A stretch of 64,000 bases of DNA from Pseudactinotalea terrae. GTDB taxonomy: Bacteria; Actinomycetota; Actinomycetes; Actinomycetales; Beutenbergiaceae. The notes beneath the pieces were generated by a model that had not been told where the DNA came from, made no database searches, and saw only the letters and a program-made list of their open reading frames with translations. The stretch lies in assembly GCF_009733845.1 (NCBI RefSeq), contig NZ_WNXZ01000001.1:62001-126000 (forward strand). The letters run 5' to 3'. The position numbers and the translations under genes are program-made. Positions 17,402 through 26,941 of this stretch are shown here, one piece after another (within the stretch, counting starts at the first letter, position 1; every line of letters begins with the position of its first letter).

Positions 17402-18588
17402 TCGCGCACCCGGTACGACCGACCGAACAGCGCTGCCCCGACGAGCAACGAGGCGGCGCCGATCGCGTAGACGACACCGACGCCGACCAGGTCGAGCACG
17501 AGCCCGCCGATGGCTGCCGCGAGCGTGATCGCGCCCTGGAACCCGATGACGACCAGGCCGCCGCCGGCCTCCAGCCGATCGGGCATCCGGTGCCCCACCC
17601 ACGTGTTGACCACGATCAGCCAGGAAGCGAAGAAGAAGCCCCAGACGAGCACGGCGCCCGCGACGGCGAGGAACACCCCGGGCAGCAGGATCGTGATCGC
17701 CACGGTCGCGGCGATGGCCACGGGTGTGAGAACCGAGAAGAACACGAACGAGCGGTCGATGACCATGCCGATGACGATGTTGCCCGCGAGCCCGCCGACG
17801 CCGAACAGCGCGAGCAGCAGCACCACCGAGCCGCCGTCGATCTCCGGCATGCGCTCCAGCGCGAGCCGGATGTAGGTGTAGGCGACGATGTGACCGAACA
17901 CCACGAAGACGTGCCCCATCATGCCGAGCGCGGCGCCGGGGCGGCGAACCACCTCGAGCAGCAGCCGAAGGCTCGAGGTCGTGGCCGCGGGCACGGTCGG
18001 CAGCAGCGCCCGCAGCGCCAGGGCGAGCAGCGCGGTCGCCACCCCGATGCCGGCGAAGACAGCCCGCCAGCTCGCGAGCTCGCTCAGCAGCACCCCGAGC
18101 GGCACGCCTGCCACCGTGGCCAGCGAAGCGCCTGCCGAGGTGAACATCACCGCTCGACCGAGGCGCTCCGCACCCGCGATCCGCACCGCGACGGTGATGG
18201 ACATCGTCCAGAACGCGCTGATCGCGGCACCGAGGAAGAACCGGGCTAGCAGGACCAGGATCAGGTTCGGCGCGATCGCGACGAGCAGGTTCGAGACCGC
18301 CGCGGCGAGCGCCATCCGCACGAGCAGCGACCGACGGTCCAGGCGGGGGAAGACGATCCCGACCGTCGGGGCGACGACGAAGCCCACCAGGGCGGTCACC
18401 GTCACGGTCTGCCCCGCCTGACCCGCCGTGACCCCCAGGTCGGTGGCCAGCTCGGTCAGCACCCCGTTCGGCAGGAACTCGGCGGTGACGAGCAGGAAGC
18501 TCATCAGCATCATCACGATGAGGCCGCCGTACCGGATGCGGTCGGATCGAACCTCGGGCTCGGTCCCCGCGGGCAGAGTCTGTGTCAT
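17398..18588 (-). CDS. MFS transporter, DHA1-type drug/sugar efflux family
   Basis: A 396-residue membrane protein with about 12 hydrophobic helices. The first helix region (MMLMSFLLVTAEFLPNGVL) and VGFVVAPTVGIVFPRLDRRSLLV (motif A-like loop between TM2 and TM3) match DHA1 proton-coupled exporters of the arabinose-efflux/chloramphenicol-resistance type. Substrate unknown. An AGGAGG sequence lies unusually close (1-2 bp) to the ATG. It is convergent with the AraC regulator, with fully overlapping stop codons. Confidence 0.88.
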   Translation of the reverse strand: MTQTLPAGTEPEVRSDRIRYGGLIVMMLMSFLLVTAEFLPNGVLTELATDLGVTAGQAGQTVTVTALVGFVVAPTVGIVFPRLDRRSLLVRMALAAAVSNLLVAIAPNLILVLLARFFLGAAISAFWTMSITVAVRIAGAERLGRAVMFTSAGASLATVAGVPLGVLLSELASWRAVFAGIGVATALLALALRALLPTVPAATTSSLRLLLEVVRRPGAALGMMGHVFVVFGHIVAYTYIRLALERMPEIDGGSVVLLLALFGVGGLAGNIVIGMVIDRSFVFFSVLTPVAIAATVAITILLPGVFLAVAGAVLVWGFFFASWLIVVNTWVGHRMPDRLEAGGGLVVIGFQGAITLAAAIGGLVLDLVGVGVVYAIGAASLLVGAALFGRSYRVRD

Positions 18589-18736
18589 TCCTCCAGCGTG
18601 CTCGCGCGGGGTGGTCGACGCCCGACGAAGAGTCCGTAGAGTCCGACCATTCGTCCGGGTTCGCGCGCGGGAATCTTCCGTCTCTCTCGTTCGTTATGTC
18701 ATCAAGACCGCACCAGGTAGAGGAAGAGGGGTACCT

Positions 18737-19150
18737 GTGAGGAAGAAGAAGTACGAGGAGCTCGAGCTCGACAACGGCACGGTCGTCAGGTACCGCCGTC
18801 ATGAGAACGGCGGCGGCATGGTCGCCATGCACGCCGATGCCGACCCGAGCGCCCGCATCGAGGAGACCGCCTGGGTCGACCCGGGAGCCACGATCGCCGC
18901 CGGCGCACGCCTGGGTGCCGGCTGCTGGATCGAGGCAGGAGTACGGATCGAGACCGGCGCCTACCTGGCGACCGCCAGCCATGTCGAGCGCGAGGCCGTC
19001 ATCGGCGCGCATGCACGCATCGGCAGCCGAACGTCCATCGGTGCAGGCGCGCGCATTCGCCCCCGCGTCACCCTGAGGCCGGACTCCGAGATCCCGGCTA
19101 TGGTCGTCGTCGGCAGGAACGGGCTCGAGCAGGAGGTCCGCGCCGCCTGA
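18737..19150 (+). CDS. Left-handed beta-helix (hexapeptide repeat) protein
   Basis: A 137-residue protein. After a charged start (VRKKKYEELELDNGTVVRYRR) come hexapeptide turns from about residue 35 to 120: WVDPGATI, AAGARLG, AGCWIEAGVRIE, TGAYL, REAVIGAHARIG, SRTSIGAGARI. This is the fold of acyltransferase and carbonic-anhydrase-like trimers, but there are too few turns and no separate catalytic domain, so function is open. GTG 18737 has AGGAAGAGG upstream, which decides the start. The next gene is convergent. Confidence 0.75.
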   Translation: MRKKKYEELELDNGTVVRYRRHENGGGMVAMHADADPSARIEETAWVDPGATIAAGARLGAGCWIEAGVRIETGAYLATASHVEREAVIGAHARIGSRTSIGAGARIRPRVTLRPDSEIPAMVVVGRNGLEQEVRAA

Positions 19151-19156
19151 GGCCGC

Positions 19157-20803
19157 TCAGATCGCGCGCCCGACCACCCGGCCGTTGAGCAGGCAGGCGC
19201 CGAGGAACGTGCCTTCGAGCGAGCGGTGCCCGTGGATCCCGCCACCGCCGAACCCGGCGGCCTCGCCGACCGCCCACAGACCGGGCAGCACCTCGCCGCC
19301 TGGTCGCAGCACCCGCCCCTGGGTGTCGGTGTGCAGGCCGCCGAGCGTCTTGCGGGTCAGCGCTCGCAGCCGCACGGCGAGCAGCGGCCCGTCCTCCGGT
19401 CTGGTCAGCGGCGCCGGCTCGGCGACCCGCATCCGCTTGTCGACGACGTAGCTGCGCGCCTTGCGGATCTCCTCGAGCTGGGCATCCCCGCCGTGCTCGA
19501 CGGCGGCGTCCCGCGTCTGGATGACGCTCGCGAGCGTAGTCGCCGAGATCTGCGAGCCCCCCACCAGGGCGTTCATGCCCGCCGCGAGCGACGCGACGTC
19601 ATCGGCCCACACGAAGTCGGGGGACCTCGTCGAGAACTCGAGCACGGGCGTGGCGCCCCCGGTGACCCGCTTGAGGAGCCGGCGCACGCTCTTGCCGGTG
19701 AGGTCGGGGTTCATGTCCGAGCCGGAGAACGCGAACTCCTTCGCCATGATGGCCTTGTTCAGCACGAACCAGGAGTGCTCGTCACCGCGCCCGGTGAGGT
19801 ACCGGAGTGCACCGAGCGCGTCGAAGCCGGGGAACAGCGGCGCGGGCAGCCGGTGGCCGTCGGCGTCGAGCCACAGCGAGCTCGGGCCAGGCAGGATACG
19901 CACCCCGTGGCGGGTCCACACGGCCGGGTCCATCGGCAAGCCCTCGGGGTAGTGCCACATCCGGTCGGTATGGACCACGTCGGCGCCGACCGCCGCAGCC
20001 CGGTCGATGCCGGTGCCGTCGGTGCCGTCGGGCACCCCGGCGAGCAGGTCCTGCGGCAGGCTGCCGGCGGCGGCCGGCCACAGCGACCGCACCATGTCGT
20101 GATTCGCGCCGATGCCGCCGGAGGCGACCACGACCGCGTCGGCCGAGATCTCCTCGCTACCCACCACCTCGCGACCGCTCACCTGACCCCGGCGTGCGGC
20201 CGAGTGGGCGAGCACATCCGCCCTGACCCCGGTCACGGCGCCATCGGTGACCAGGATCTCGCTGACCCGACGGCGGAACCGCACGTCGAGCCTGCCCGCC
20301 GCGCGGGCGTCGCGTGCGGCACGGACGAACGGTTCGAGCACGCCGGGCCCGGTTCCCCAGGTCACATGGAAGCGGGGCACGGTGTTGCCGCGCCCGTAAC
20401 CCTCGTGTCCGCCGCGCTCGGCCCACTGCACGAGAGGGAACAGGCGTACGCCCAGGCCACGCAGCCAGGACCGCAGCTCGCCCGAGGCCAGCTCGACGTA
20501 GGCGCGGGCCCATGCGTACCCGTTCCGGTCGGGTCCCTCGCCCCGATCGGCGCCGTCGGCGAAGTCGGCGGCAGCCAGCCAGTCGGCGAGCGCGAGATCC
20601 GGGCTGTCCCTGACCCCGAGGCGTCGCTGCTCGGGCGAGTCGATGAGCAGCAGGCCGCCGAACGACCACCACGCCTGCCCTCCCAGGGAGGCCGCTGGTT
20701 CGGCGTCGAGCAGCGTGACGTGCCGCCCCCGGGCGACCAGCTCGGTCGCGGTGACGAGCCCCGAGAGGCCGGCTCCGATGACGACGACGTCGGTGTCTGC
20801 CAT
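19157..20803 (-). CDS. FAD-binding dehydrogenase (fumarate reductase/KstD-like flavoprotein)
   Basis: A 548-residue flavoprotein. The N-terminal Rossmann motif VVVIGAGLSGLVTATELVARG with the acidic end LLDAEPAASLGGQ binds FAD. The C-terminal half has VVVASGGIGANHDMV and a final GLWAVGEAAGFGGGGIHGHRSLEGTF, typical of the succinate dehydrogenase/KstD/BluB-like FAD dehydrogenase group. Substrate unknown. I chose ATG 20803 rather than GTG 20812 because the GTG lies inside a -10 element TAGGGT (complement of 20811-20816) 7 nt before the ATG, indicating a leaderless start. Confidence 0.85.
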   Translation of the reverse strand: MADTDVVVIGAGLSGLVTATELVARGRHVTLLDAEPAASLGGQAWWSFGGLLLIDSPEQRRLGVRDSPDLALADWLAAADFADGADRGEGPDRNGYAWARAYVELASGELRSWLRGLGVRLFPLVQWAERGGHEGYGRGNTVPRFHVTWGTGPGVLEPFVRAARDARAAGRLDVRFRRRVSEILVTDGAVTGVRADVLAHSAARRGQVSGREVVGSEEISADAVVVASGGIGANHDMVRSLWPAAAGSLPQDLLAGVPDGTDGTGIDRAAAVGADVVHTDRMWHYPEGLPMDPAVWTRHGVRILPGPSSLWLDADGHRLPAPLFPGFDALGALRYLTGRGDEHSWFVLNKAIMAKEFAFSGSDMNPDLTGKSVRRLLKRVTGGATPVLEFSTRSPDFVWADDVASLAAGMNALVGGSQISATTLASVIQTRDAAVEHGGDAQLEEIRKARSYVVDKRMRVAEPAPLTRPEDGPLLAVRLRALTRKTLGGLHTDTQGRVLRPGGEVLPGLWAVGEAAGFGGGGIHGHRSLEGTFLGACLLNGRVVGRAI

Positions 20804-20890
20804 GGTCGGCACCCTATCGGCGCGGGCGGGCTGACGCCCGGGTCGTGGGCCGTGCGACCACGCCGTGGCGCGCCCGCACGGCCCCGCGCG

Positions 20891-21103
20891 CTACTCCTCC
20901 TCGGACCCGTCGAGCTCGCCCTCGGTGGCGGCGCGCTCGTCGGCCTCCGCGCTGTTCACGAGGTCGTCGTTGAGGTCGGGGTCGAGGGGCTGGTCGTCGT
21001 CGTCGCCCAGCGGGCTGACGACGCCCTCGTCACCGAGGCGCTCGTCGTCATCGCCGTCGTCGCCCGGAACTGGAACGACGGGAGGTGTGGGGGTGCTCGA
21101 CAT
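20891..21103 (-). CDS. Small acidic protein
   Basis: A 70-residue protein, almost half Asp/Glu (for example GDDGDDDERLGDEG and DDQPLDPDLNDDLVNSAEADE), with no predicted fold. An AAGGAG site 6-7 bp before the ATG supports it as a real gene. I see no family I can name; small acidic proteins of this kind are common beside housekeeping genes in actinobacteria. The 119-bp gap to glgX holds its likely promoter. Confidence 0.65.
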   Translation of the reverse strand: MSSTPTPPVVPVPGDDGDDDERLGDEGVVSPLGDDDDQPLDPDLNDDLVNSAEADERAATEGELDGSEEE

Positions 21104-21222
21104 GATGCTCTCCTTCGAACTCGTCGGTCACGGACCTCGCTTCCGCGGAGGCCGCAGCGGTCCCATCACTGTATGCCTGGGCGCGGGCGGGCGCAGCGGC
21201 TTGCGGTCCCACGCCGGATGAC

Positions 21223-23436
21223 TCAGAGCGACAGGTAGATCCGCATCGTGAGCGGGGCGAGCGTGGTGATGTGGCCGCTGTCGACGACGAGGCGCTCACC
21301 GGCGTCGGGGCGCTCCCAGGCGGAGTCCCACATCAGCTCGAAGCGCTGGTCCACACTCGGCACCATGACGTCGACCTCGTTGGCGGCACCGTTGAGCACC
21401 ACCAGCACGTGGCGGTCCTCGACGTCGCGGCTCACGCGGTACTTCTGCAGCACCCGGCGGTGCGGGTCGTGCCACACGTCGATGGTCATCGGCTCGCCGG
21501 CCTCGTCGAACCACATCAGGGTGGGGCGCCCGCCGCGGGTCTCGTCGGGGCGGCGGAACCGCCAGGGACGCAGCACCACGTGGTCGCGTCGCAGCGCCGC
21601 GAGGTGCTGCACCGTGGCGAGCTGATCACGCTGGGGCTCGGACAGGTTCCAGTCCACCGACAGGGCGACGTCGTCGAAGCCGTCGACGGTGGTGCAGTAG
21701 GCGTTGTTGTTGCCGTGCTGGGTGCGGCCGAGCTCGTCACCGGCGGTGAGCATCGGGGTTCCGGTCGAGGCGAACAGCATCCCGAGGATGTTGCGCATCG
21801 AGCGCCGGCGGGCTGCGAGGATCTCGGGGTCGTCGGTCTCGCCCTCCACCCCGTGGTTCCAGGAGCGGTTGTTGTCGCTGCCGTCGCGGTTGTCCTCGCC
21901 GTTGGCGTGGTTGTGCTTGACGTCGTAGCTGACCAGGTCGGCGAGCGTGAAGCCGTCGTGCGCCGTCACGAAGTTCACCGAGGCGATCGGTCCGCGGCCC
22001 CCGGGCACGTCGGTGTGCGCGAACATGTCCGCCGACCCGGCGAGCCGGGTGGCCAGCTCACGCAGGTCGTGCCCCTCGCCACCGTTGCTGATCGCCGCCG
22101 CATCGGTCAGCCAGAAGGACCGGGCGCAGTCGCGGTACCTGTCGTTCCACTCGCTGAGCGGCGGCGGGAAGTTGCCGGTCTGCCAGCCGTGCGGTCCGAG
22201 GTCCCACGGCTCCGCGATCAGCTTGACGCCGCTGATCACCGGGTCGCTCGCGAGCGCCACCAGCAGCGGGTGCTCCATGTCGACCTGCTCCGCCTTGCGG
22301 GCGAGCGCCGTCATCAGGTCGAAGCGGAACCCGTCGACGCCGACCTGCTCGACCCAGTACCGCAGCGAGTCGAGGGTCAGCTGGATCGCGCGGTGGTTGC
22401 GGAAGTCGAGGGTGTTCCCGCAGCCTGTGACGTCCAGGTAGCGGTCCGCGGCGGAGCCGTCGTGCAGGTAGTACCCGAAGTCGTCGAGCCCACGCCAGGA
22501 CAGCGTCGGCCCGTCGGGGCCGCCCTCGCAGGTGTGGTTGTAGACGACGTCGAGAATCACCTCGAGCCCCGCCTCGTGCAGCAGCTGCACCATGCCCTTG
22601 ACCTCGTCGAGGACGGCGTCCGGTCCCGCCTCTTGGGCGGCGCGCGTGGCGTAGCTCGGCTCGGGCGCGAAGAACGAGAGCGTGTTGTAGCCCCAGTAGT
22701 TGACGACCCCGCGCTGCTGCAGCGCCGGCTCGGTCACCTTCGCGTGGATAGGGAGCAGCTCGATGCTGGTCACCCCGATGCTCTGCAGGTGCTCGATCGT
22801 GGCCGGGTGCGCCAGCCCGGCGTAGGTGCCGCGCAGGTGCTCAGGGACGCCGGGCAGCTGCTTCGTCAGGCCGCGCACGTGCGCCTCGTACAGGACGGTC
22901 CGGCTCCAGGTGACACGTGGCCGGTTCGCCACGCCGCCGCCCGGGTGGTCCGCGAGCACGACACCGTGCGCCACGAACGGTGCGCTGTCGCGCTCGTCGG
23001 GGCCGTCGACCGGCAACGGCGCGAGCTCGTCGTCGACCGGGTGCCCGTAGATCTCGGGCCGGAGCTCGACCTCGCCTGCGATGCCCCGCGCGTACGGGTC
23101 GAGCAGCAGCTTCGCGGCGTTGTGCCGCATGCCGTGGCCGGGGTGCCATTCGCCGTCGACCCGGAAGCCGTAACGCTGGCCGGGGCCCACGCCCGGCACG
23201 TGCGCGTGCCAGCGACCGTGCAGCCTCGGCAGCAGGGACACCCGCCGCTCGAGCAGCTCGCCCTCCTCGCCGTCCTCGAGCAGGCACAGCCAGACGTGGT
23301 CCGCGAACGGGGCGCTGACCACCACGTCCACGCCGTCGCCGACCAGGTGCACACCGAACCGCTCCGACCGGGTGGCCGGCGCCGTCGCGTCACTGGTCGA
23401 GAGCAACGTCACGGACGGTGCGGTCAGCGCAGTCAT
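21223..23436 (-). CDS. glgX: Glycogen debranching enzyme (GH13_11)
   Basis: A 737-residue enzyme that hydrolyses alpha-1,6 branches of phosphorylase-trimmed glycogen. An N-terminal CBM48-like domain (about 20-150) precedes the GH13 barrel with GVDGFRFDLMTALAR (nucleophile Asp), KLIAEPWDLGPHG (acid/base Glu) and NFVTAHDGFTLADLVSY (Asp). The YWGYNTLSFFAPEPSYA segment is diagnostic for GlgX. Start ATG 23436 has GAGGA just upstream; the frame stays open further upstream, but only as non-homologous sequence overlapping etfB. Works with GlgP in glycogen use. Confidence 0.95.
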   Translation of the reverse strand: MTALTAPSVTLLSTSDATAPATRSERFGVHLVGDGVDVVVSAPFADHVWLCLLEDGEEGELLERRVSLLPRLHGRWHAHVPGVGPGQRYGFRVDGEWHPGHGMRHNAAKLLLDPYARGIAGEVELRPEIYGHPVDDELAPLPVDGPDERDSAPFVAHGVVLADHPGGGVANRPRVTWSRTVLYEAHVRGLTKQLPGVPEHLRGTYAGLAHPATIEHLQSIGVTSIELLPIHAKVTEPALQQRGVVNYWGYNTLSFFAPEPSYATRAAQEAGPDAVLDEVKGMVQLLHEAGLEVILDVVYNHTCEGGPDGPTLSWRGLDDFGYYLHDGSAADRYLDVTGCGNTLDFRNHRAIQLTLDSLRYWVEQVGVDGFRFDLMTALARKAEQVDMEHPLLVALASDPVISGVKLIAEPWDLGPHGWQTGNFPPPLSEWNDRYRDCARSFWLTDAAAISNGGEGHDLRELATRLAGSADMFAHTDVPGGRGPIASVNFVTAHDGFTLADLVSYDVKHNHANGEDNRDGSDNNRSWNHGVEGETDDPEILAARRRSMRNILGMLFASTGTPMLTAGDELGRTQHGNNNAYCTTVDGFDDVALSVDWNLSEPQRDQLATVQHLAALRRDHVVLRPWRFRRPDETRGGRPTLMWFDEAGEPMTIDVWHDPHRRVLQKYRVSRDVEDRHVLVVLNGAANEVDVMVPSVDQRFELMWDSAWERPDAGERLVVDSGHITTLAPLTMRIYLSL

Positions 23437-23538
23437 AGATCCTCGATGTCGGAAGCGGCCGCAACAATCTAGCGCCCGCGAGCCGGACGGCGGAGTACGC
23501 AGGGGCGGCGGGGCCGCCGGACGTGGCAGGCTGGCACC

Positions 23539-24342
23539 ATGCGTGTGGTCGTCCTCGTCAAGCATGTCCCCGAGCTCCTGAGCGATCGCGCCCTCGGCGA
23601 GCGCGGGCTCACGGTCCGCACCTCGGACGACTCGACCCTCAACGAGGTCGACGAGAACGCCGTCGAGGCCGCGCTCCAGCTCGCGGCTGCCAGCGACGGC
23701 GAGGTGATCGCGGTCAGCCTCGGCCCGGCCATCGCCGTCGATGCGCTGCGTCGCGCGCTCGCGATGGGCGCCGGCCGAGCAGTCCACGTCACCGACGACG
23801 CCTTCGCAGGCTCCGACGTGGTCGCCACCGCCCGTGCGCTCACCGCCGCCGTGCGGGTGCTCGACGGCGAGGCTCCCGTCGACGTGGTCCTCACCGGTCT
23901 CGCAGCCCTGGACGGGCTGGGATCGGTGGTGCCCTCGCTGATCGCGGCCGAGCTGGGCTGGCCGCAGCTCACCGTGGTCGAAGAGGTCACGCTCGAGGGT
24001 GAGGCACTGGTCGCTCGCCGCGAGCTCGACGGCGCGACCGAGCGCTGGCGTGCCAGCACCCCCGCCGTGGTGTCGGTCATCGACACCGCCAACGACCCGC
24101 GGCTGCCCAAGATGAAGGATCTGCTCGCCGCCCGCGGCGCCGAGGTCACGGTGCTCACGCCGGCGGACCTGGGGTTGAGCGCTGCACAGGTCGGCGCCGC
24201 CGGGACGCGGACCCGGGTGGTCGAGGCCGCCCGCCGACCCGAGCATCCCGGTCCCGAGATCGTGACCGACGACGACGGCGAGGGCGGCGCGCTGCTCGCC
24301 AGGTACCTGATCGACAACGACCTCGTGGGAGGCGCCAGGTGA
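23539..24342 (+). CDS. etfB: Electron transfer flavoprotein, beta subunit
   Basis: A 267-residue subunit of the alpha/beta heterodimer that carries electrons from acyl-CoA and other dehydrogenases to the quinone pool. MRVVVLVKHVPEL, NEVDENAVEAALQLA and PRLPKMKDLLAAR match EtfB/FixA, including the AMP-binding region. The weak -10-like CAGGCT at 23527-23532, 6 nt before the ATG, may give a leaderless message. The stop overlaps the GTG of etfA (GTGA), so the subunits are translationally coupled. Confidence 0.93.
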   Translation: MRVVVLVKHVPELLSDRALGERGLTVRTSDDSTLNEVDENAVEAALQLAAASDGEVIAVSLGPAIAVDALRRALAMGAGRAVHVTDDAFAGSDVVATARALTAAVRVLDGEAPVDVVLTGLAALDGLGSVVPSLIAAELGWPQLTVVEEVTLEGEALVARRELDGATERWRASTPAVVSVIDTANDPRLPKMKDLLAARGAEVTVLTPADLGLSAAQVGAAGTRTRVVEAARRPEHPGPEIVTDDDGEGGALLARYLIDNDLVGGAR

Positions 24343-25301
24343 GCACCAGAGGGGTTCTCGTGGTCGCGCTCGGCGGCGTCCGCGCGCCGGTGCTGGAGGC
24401 TGTCACGCTCGCGCGCGCGCTCGGCACGCCGGCCGTGCTGTCGCTCCAGCCGCTCACCGACGACGACGTCACCGCGCTCGGCGCCGCCGGCGTGGCCCGG
24501 GCGCTCGTCGCCGATCTGGGCGAGGCGCGGCACGCCGCAGCCGTGAGCGGCCGGGCGGTCGCGGCCGCCGTCGAGGCCATCGGTGCGAGCCTCGTGCTGC
24601 TGCCGACGTCGTTCGTGGCCAAGGAGGTCGCCGCGCACGCCTCGTTCCTCCTCGACGCAGGCCTGCTCATCGACGTCGCCGCGCTCGCGCTCGACGACGA
24701 GACCGGCGAGGTCGTCGGCGACAAGCGTGTCTTCGCCGGCACCTGGGAGACGCGCTGCGCCGTGACCAGCCCGGTCGCCGTCGCGACCGTGCGGGCGAAC
24801 GCGGTGGTGGCGGCTCCTGCCGGCGAGGCGACCACCACCGCCGTCGAGCCGCTCGAGGTCGATGCCACGCTGCCGCGTGGTCTCGCGCTGATCGGGCGCG
24901 AGGAACGACCGAGCGAGGGCCGCCCGGCGCTCGCCGAGGCCGCGACCGTGGTGCTCGGTGGCCGTGGCACGGAGGGCGACTTCTCCGCCGTCGAAGAGCT
25001 CGCCGATGCGCTCGGTGCCGCGATCGGCACCACCCGCGACTGCGTGGACGAGGGCTGGCAGCCGCACGACGCGCAGGTGGGCCAGACCGGCGTGACCATC
25101 GCGCCGCGCCTGTACATCGGCGCCGGCATCTCCGGTGCCCCGCACCATCACGGCGGCATGCAGGCCTCGGGCACGGTCGTGGCGGTGAACCTCGACCAGG
25201 ACGCCCCACTGGTGCAGATCGCCGACTTCGCCGTGATCGGTGACCTGCAGGAGATCCTGCCCGCCGCCGCGCAGGCGATCCGCGAGCACCTCGACCGATG
25301 A
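24339..25301 (+). CDS. etfA: Electron transfer flavoprotein, alpha subunit
   Basis: A 320-residue subunit carrying the FAD. The C-terminal FAD domain is clear: VVLGGRGTEG, IGTTRDCVDEGW, QVGQTGVTIAPRLYIGAGISG, HHGGMQASGTVVAVN and PLVQIADFAVIGD. GTG start overlaps the etfB stop; its own stop overlaps the next ATG. First two genes of a four-gene coupled operon. Confidence 0.94.
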   Translation: MSTRGVLVVALGGVRAPVLEAVTLARALGTPAVLSLQPLTDDDVTALGAAGVARALVADLGEARHAAAVSGRAVAAAVEAIGASLVLLPTSFVAKEVAAHASFLLDAGLLIDVAALALDDETGEVVGDKRVFAGTWETRCAVTSPVAVATVRANAVVAAPAGEATTTAVEPLEVDATLPRGLALIGREERPSEGRPALAEAATVVLGGRGTEGDFSAVEELADALGAAIGTTRDCVDEGWQPHDAQVGQTGVTIAPRLYIGAGISGAPHHHGGMQASGTVVAVNLDQDAPLVQIADFAVIGDLQEILPAAAQAIREHLDR

Positions 25302-26020
25302 CCGCACCACTGGCCCTGCTGGACCTCGACGGCACGCTCAGCAACTCCGCACCGGGCATCCTGCGCTCGGCGAGCGTCACGCTCGCCTCCCTCGGGCTGC
25401 CCGTGCCGGAGCCGGAGGTGCTGCTGGCGTTCGTCGGACCGCCGCTGCCCGTCTCGCTGCGGGCGCACGGCGTGCCGGAGCATCGGATCCTGGAGGCCAT
25501 CGAGGCGTATCGCGCCGAGTTCGAGGCCGGCGGCATGTGGGAGTCGGCGCCGTTCCCCGGGATCGGTGAGCAGCTCGAGCGCCTCCGCGCCGCGGGGCTC
25601 ACGCTCGCCGTCGCCACGTCGAAGCCCGAGGGGTACGCGCGCCAGATCTGCGAGCGGTGGGGGCTCGACCGGCTGGTCGACGGCGTGTTCGGAGCACCGC
25701 CCGACCACATCCCCTCGACCAAGGCGACCGTCATCGCGCACGCCCTGGAGGAGCTCGGCCCCGCACGGGTGCCGGAGGCCTCTCGCATCATCATGGTGGG
25801 CGACCGCCACCACGACGTCGAGGGCGCGGCCGAGAACGGCATCGCCTGCCTCGGCGCGGGCTGGGGCTACGGCGACCCGGGTGAGCTCGAGGGCGCCGTC
25901 GCCGTGGTCGCCGAGGTCGCCGGTCTCGCCGACGCCGTGCTGCACCACGTGGCGACCGACCAGGGCGCCCTCGTCGGTCGGCGCGCCGAGCCCACGATCC
26001 ACGCCGGCGAGCAGCGATGA
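25298..26020 (+). CDS. HAD-family hydrolase, phosphoglycolate-phosphatase-like
   Basis: A 240-residue HAD phosphatase with all four motifs: LLDLDGTLSNS (motif I, nucleophile Asp), VATSKPEG (motif II), Lys in PSTKATV (motif III) and MVGDRHHDVEGA (motif IV). The small helical cap between motifs I and II puts it with PGP/Gph-like phosphatases. Substrate not assignable. ATGA overlap with etfA and with the kinase-like gene after it. Confidence 0.88.
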   Translation: MTAPLALLDLDGTLSNSAPGILRSASVTLASLGLPVPEPEVLLAFVGPPLPVSLRAHGVPEHRILEAIEAYRAEFEAGGMWESAPFPGIGEQLERLRAAGLTLAVATSKPEGYARQICERWGLDRLVDGVFGAPPDHIPSTKATVIAHALEELGPARVPEASRIIMVGDRHHDVEGAAENGIACLGAGWGYGDPGELEGAVAVVAEVAGLADAVLHHVATDQGALVGRRAEPTIHAGEQR

Positions 26021-26934
26021 GCCGGGTCCGGCTGGCCTGGTCCGCGCTGCCGGACCACGTGCGAGGCGAGATCGAGGACCGACTGGGCTCCGCCGTCGTC
26101 GATGTGCTCAGCCACGAGGGCGGCTACTCGCCCGGGATGGCGGCCACGCTGAGCACGGCCGACGGCGGCAGGACCTTCGTCAAGGCGGTCTCGGCGTCCT
26201 TCCATCGGCGCAGCTGGGAGCTGTACCGGGACGAGGCGCGCGTGAACGCGATGCTCCCGGACGCGGCGCCGGCGCCGCGGATGCTGTGGAGCCTCGACGA
26301 CGGCGAGTGGGTCGCGAACGGGTTCGAGGCAGCCGACGAGCCGGTCGATCTCCCCTGGGACGAGCGGACCCTCGAGGAGGTGCTCGCGGTCTACGACGTG
26401 CTGGCCGGCATCGAGGGGCCTGCGGGGCTGCCCACCGTCCCGCACGAGCTCGGGCTGATGACCGGCTGGCACACCGCGCTCGCGGACGGCTCCGACCTCA
26501 GCTCGTGGGACCCGTGGGTGGCGGCGAACCTGCGCGACCTGGAACGGTTGAGCAGGAACTACGGGAGCCGCGCAGCGGGCACCGCGCTGGTCCACCTCGA
26601 TGCGCGTCGCGACAACATGGTCCGTCGCGGTGGCCGGGTGCTGCTCGTGGACTGGCCGTACGCGGCTGTCGGGGCGCCGTGGGTGGACCTGCTCGCGCAG
26701 CTGCCGAGCATCACTCTCGAAGGCGGCGGCGACCCCGCTGACCTCTGGGCGCGCGCCGGGATCAGCAAGGACGTCGCGGAGGACGACGTGACCACCGTGC
26801 TCGCGGGGCTCACGGGCTACTTCGTGCACGGCAGCGTGCAACCACCGCCGCCGGGGGTGCCGCACGTGCGCCAGTTCCAGCGCGCCCAGGGCGAGATCGG
26901 GCTCGCGTGGCTGAGGCAGCGGCTGGGGGAGTAG
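26017..26934 (+). CDS. Aminoglycoside-phosphotransferase-fold kinase
   Basis: A 305-residue protein of the APH/ChoK kinase-like fold. TFVKAVSA supplies the nucleotide-binding Lys, VHLDARRDNMV is the Brenner catalytic loop (HxDxxxxN) and LLVDWPYAAVGAPWVDLL the metal-binding Asp. Members phosphorylate small molecules; the name does not imply antibiotic resistance. Last gene of the etfBA operon; only 7 bp separate it from the convergent membrane-protein gene. Confidence 0.85.
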   Translation: MSRVRLAWSALPDHVRGEIEDRLGSAVVDVLSHEGGYSPGMAATLSTADGGRTFVKAVSASFHRRSWELYRDEARVNAMLPDAAPAPRMLWSLDDGEWVANGFEAADEPVDLPWDERTLEEVLAVYDVLAGIEGPAGLPTVPHELGLMTGWHTALADGSDLSSWDPWVAANLRDLERLSRNYGSRAAGTALVHLDARRDNMVRRGGRVLLVDWPYAAVGAPWVDLLAQLPSITLEGGGDPADLWARAGISKDVAEDDVTTVLAGLTGYFVHGSVQPPPPGVPHVRQFQRAQGEIGLAWLRQRLGE

Positions 26935-26941
26935 CCGCAGC

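Noticed and set aside
19226-21238. 670-codon plus-strand frame opposite the FAD dehydrogenase
   Set aside because: Low-complexity translation and no ribosome site; the minus-strand gene has FAD motifs and a promoter.
21271-23472. 733-codon plus-strand frame opposite glgX
   Set aside because: Antisense to all GH13 catalytic motifs; composition Val/Arg/Asp-rich with no fold.
26017-26934. Aminoglycoside resistance gene
   Set aside because: Only the general kinase-like fold is shown; it is part of an etfBA operon and has no close resemblance to known resistance enzymes that I can see.
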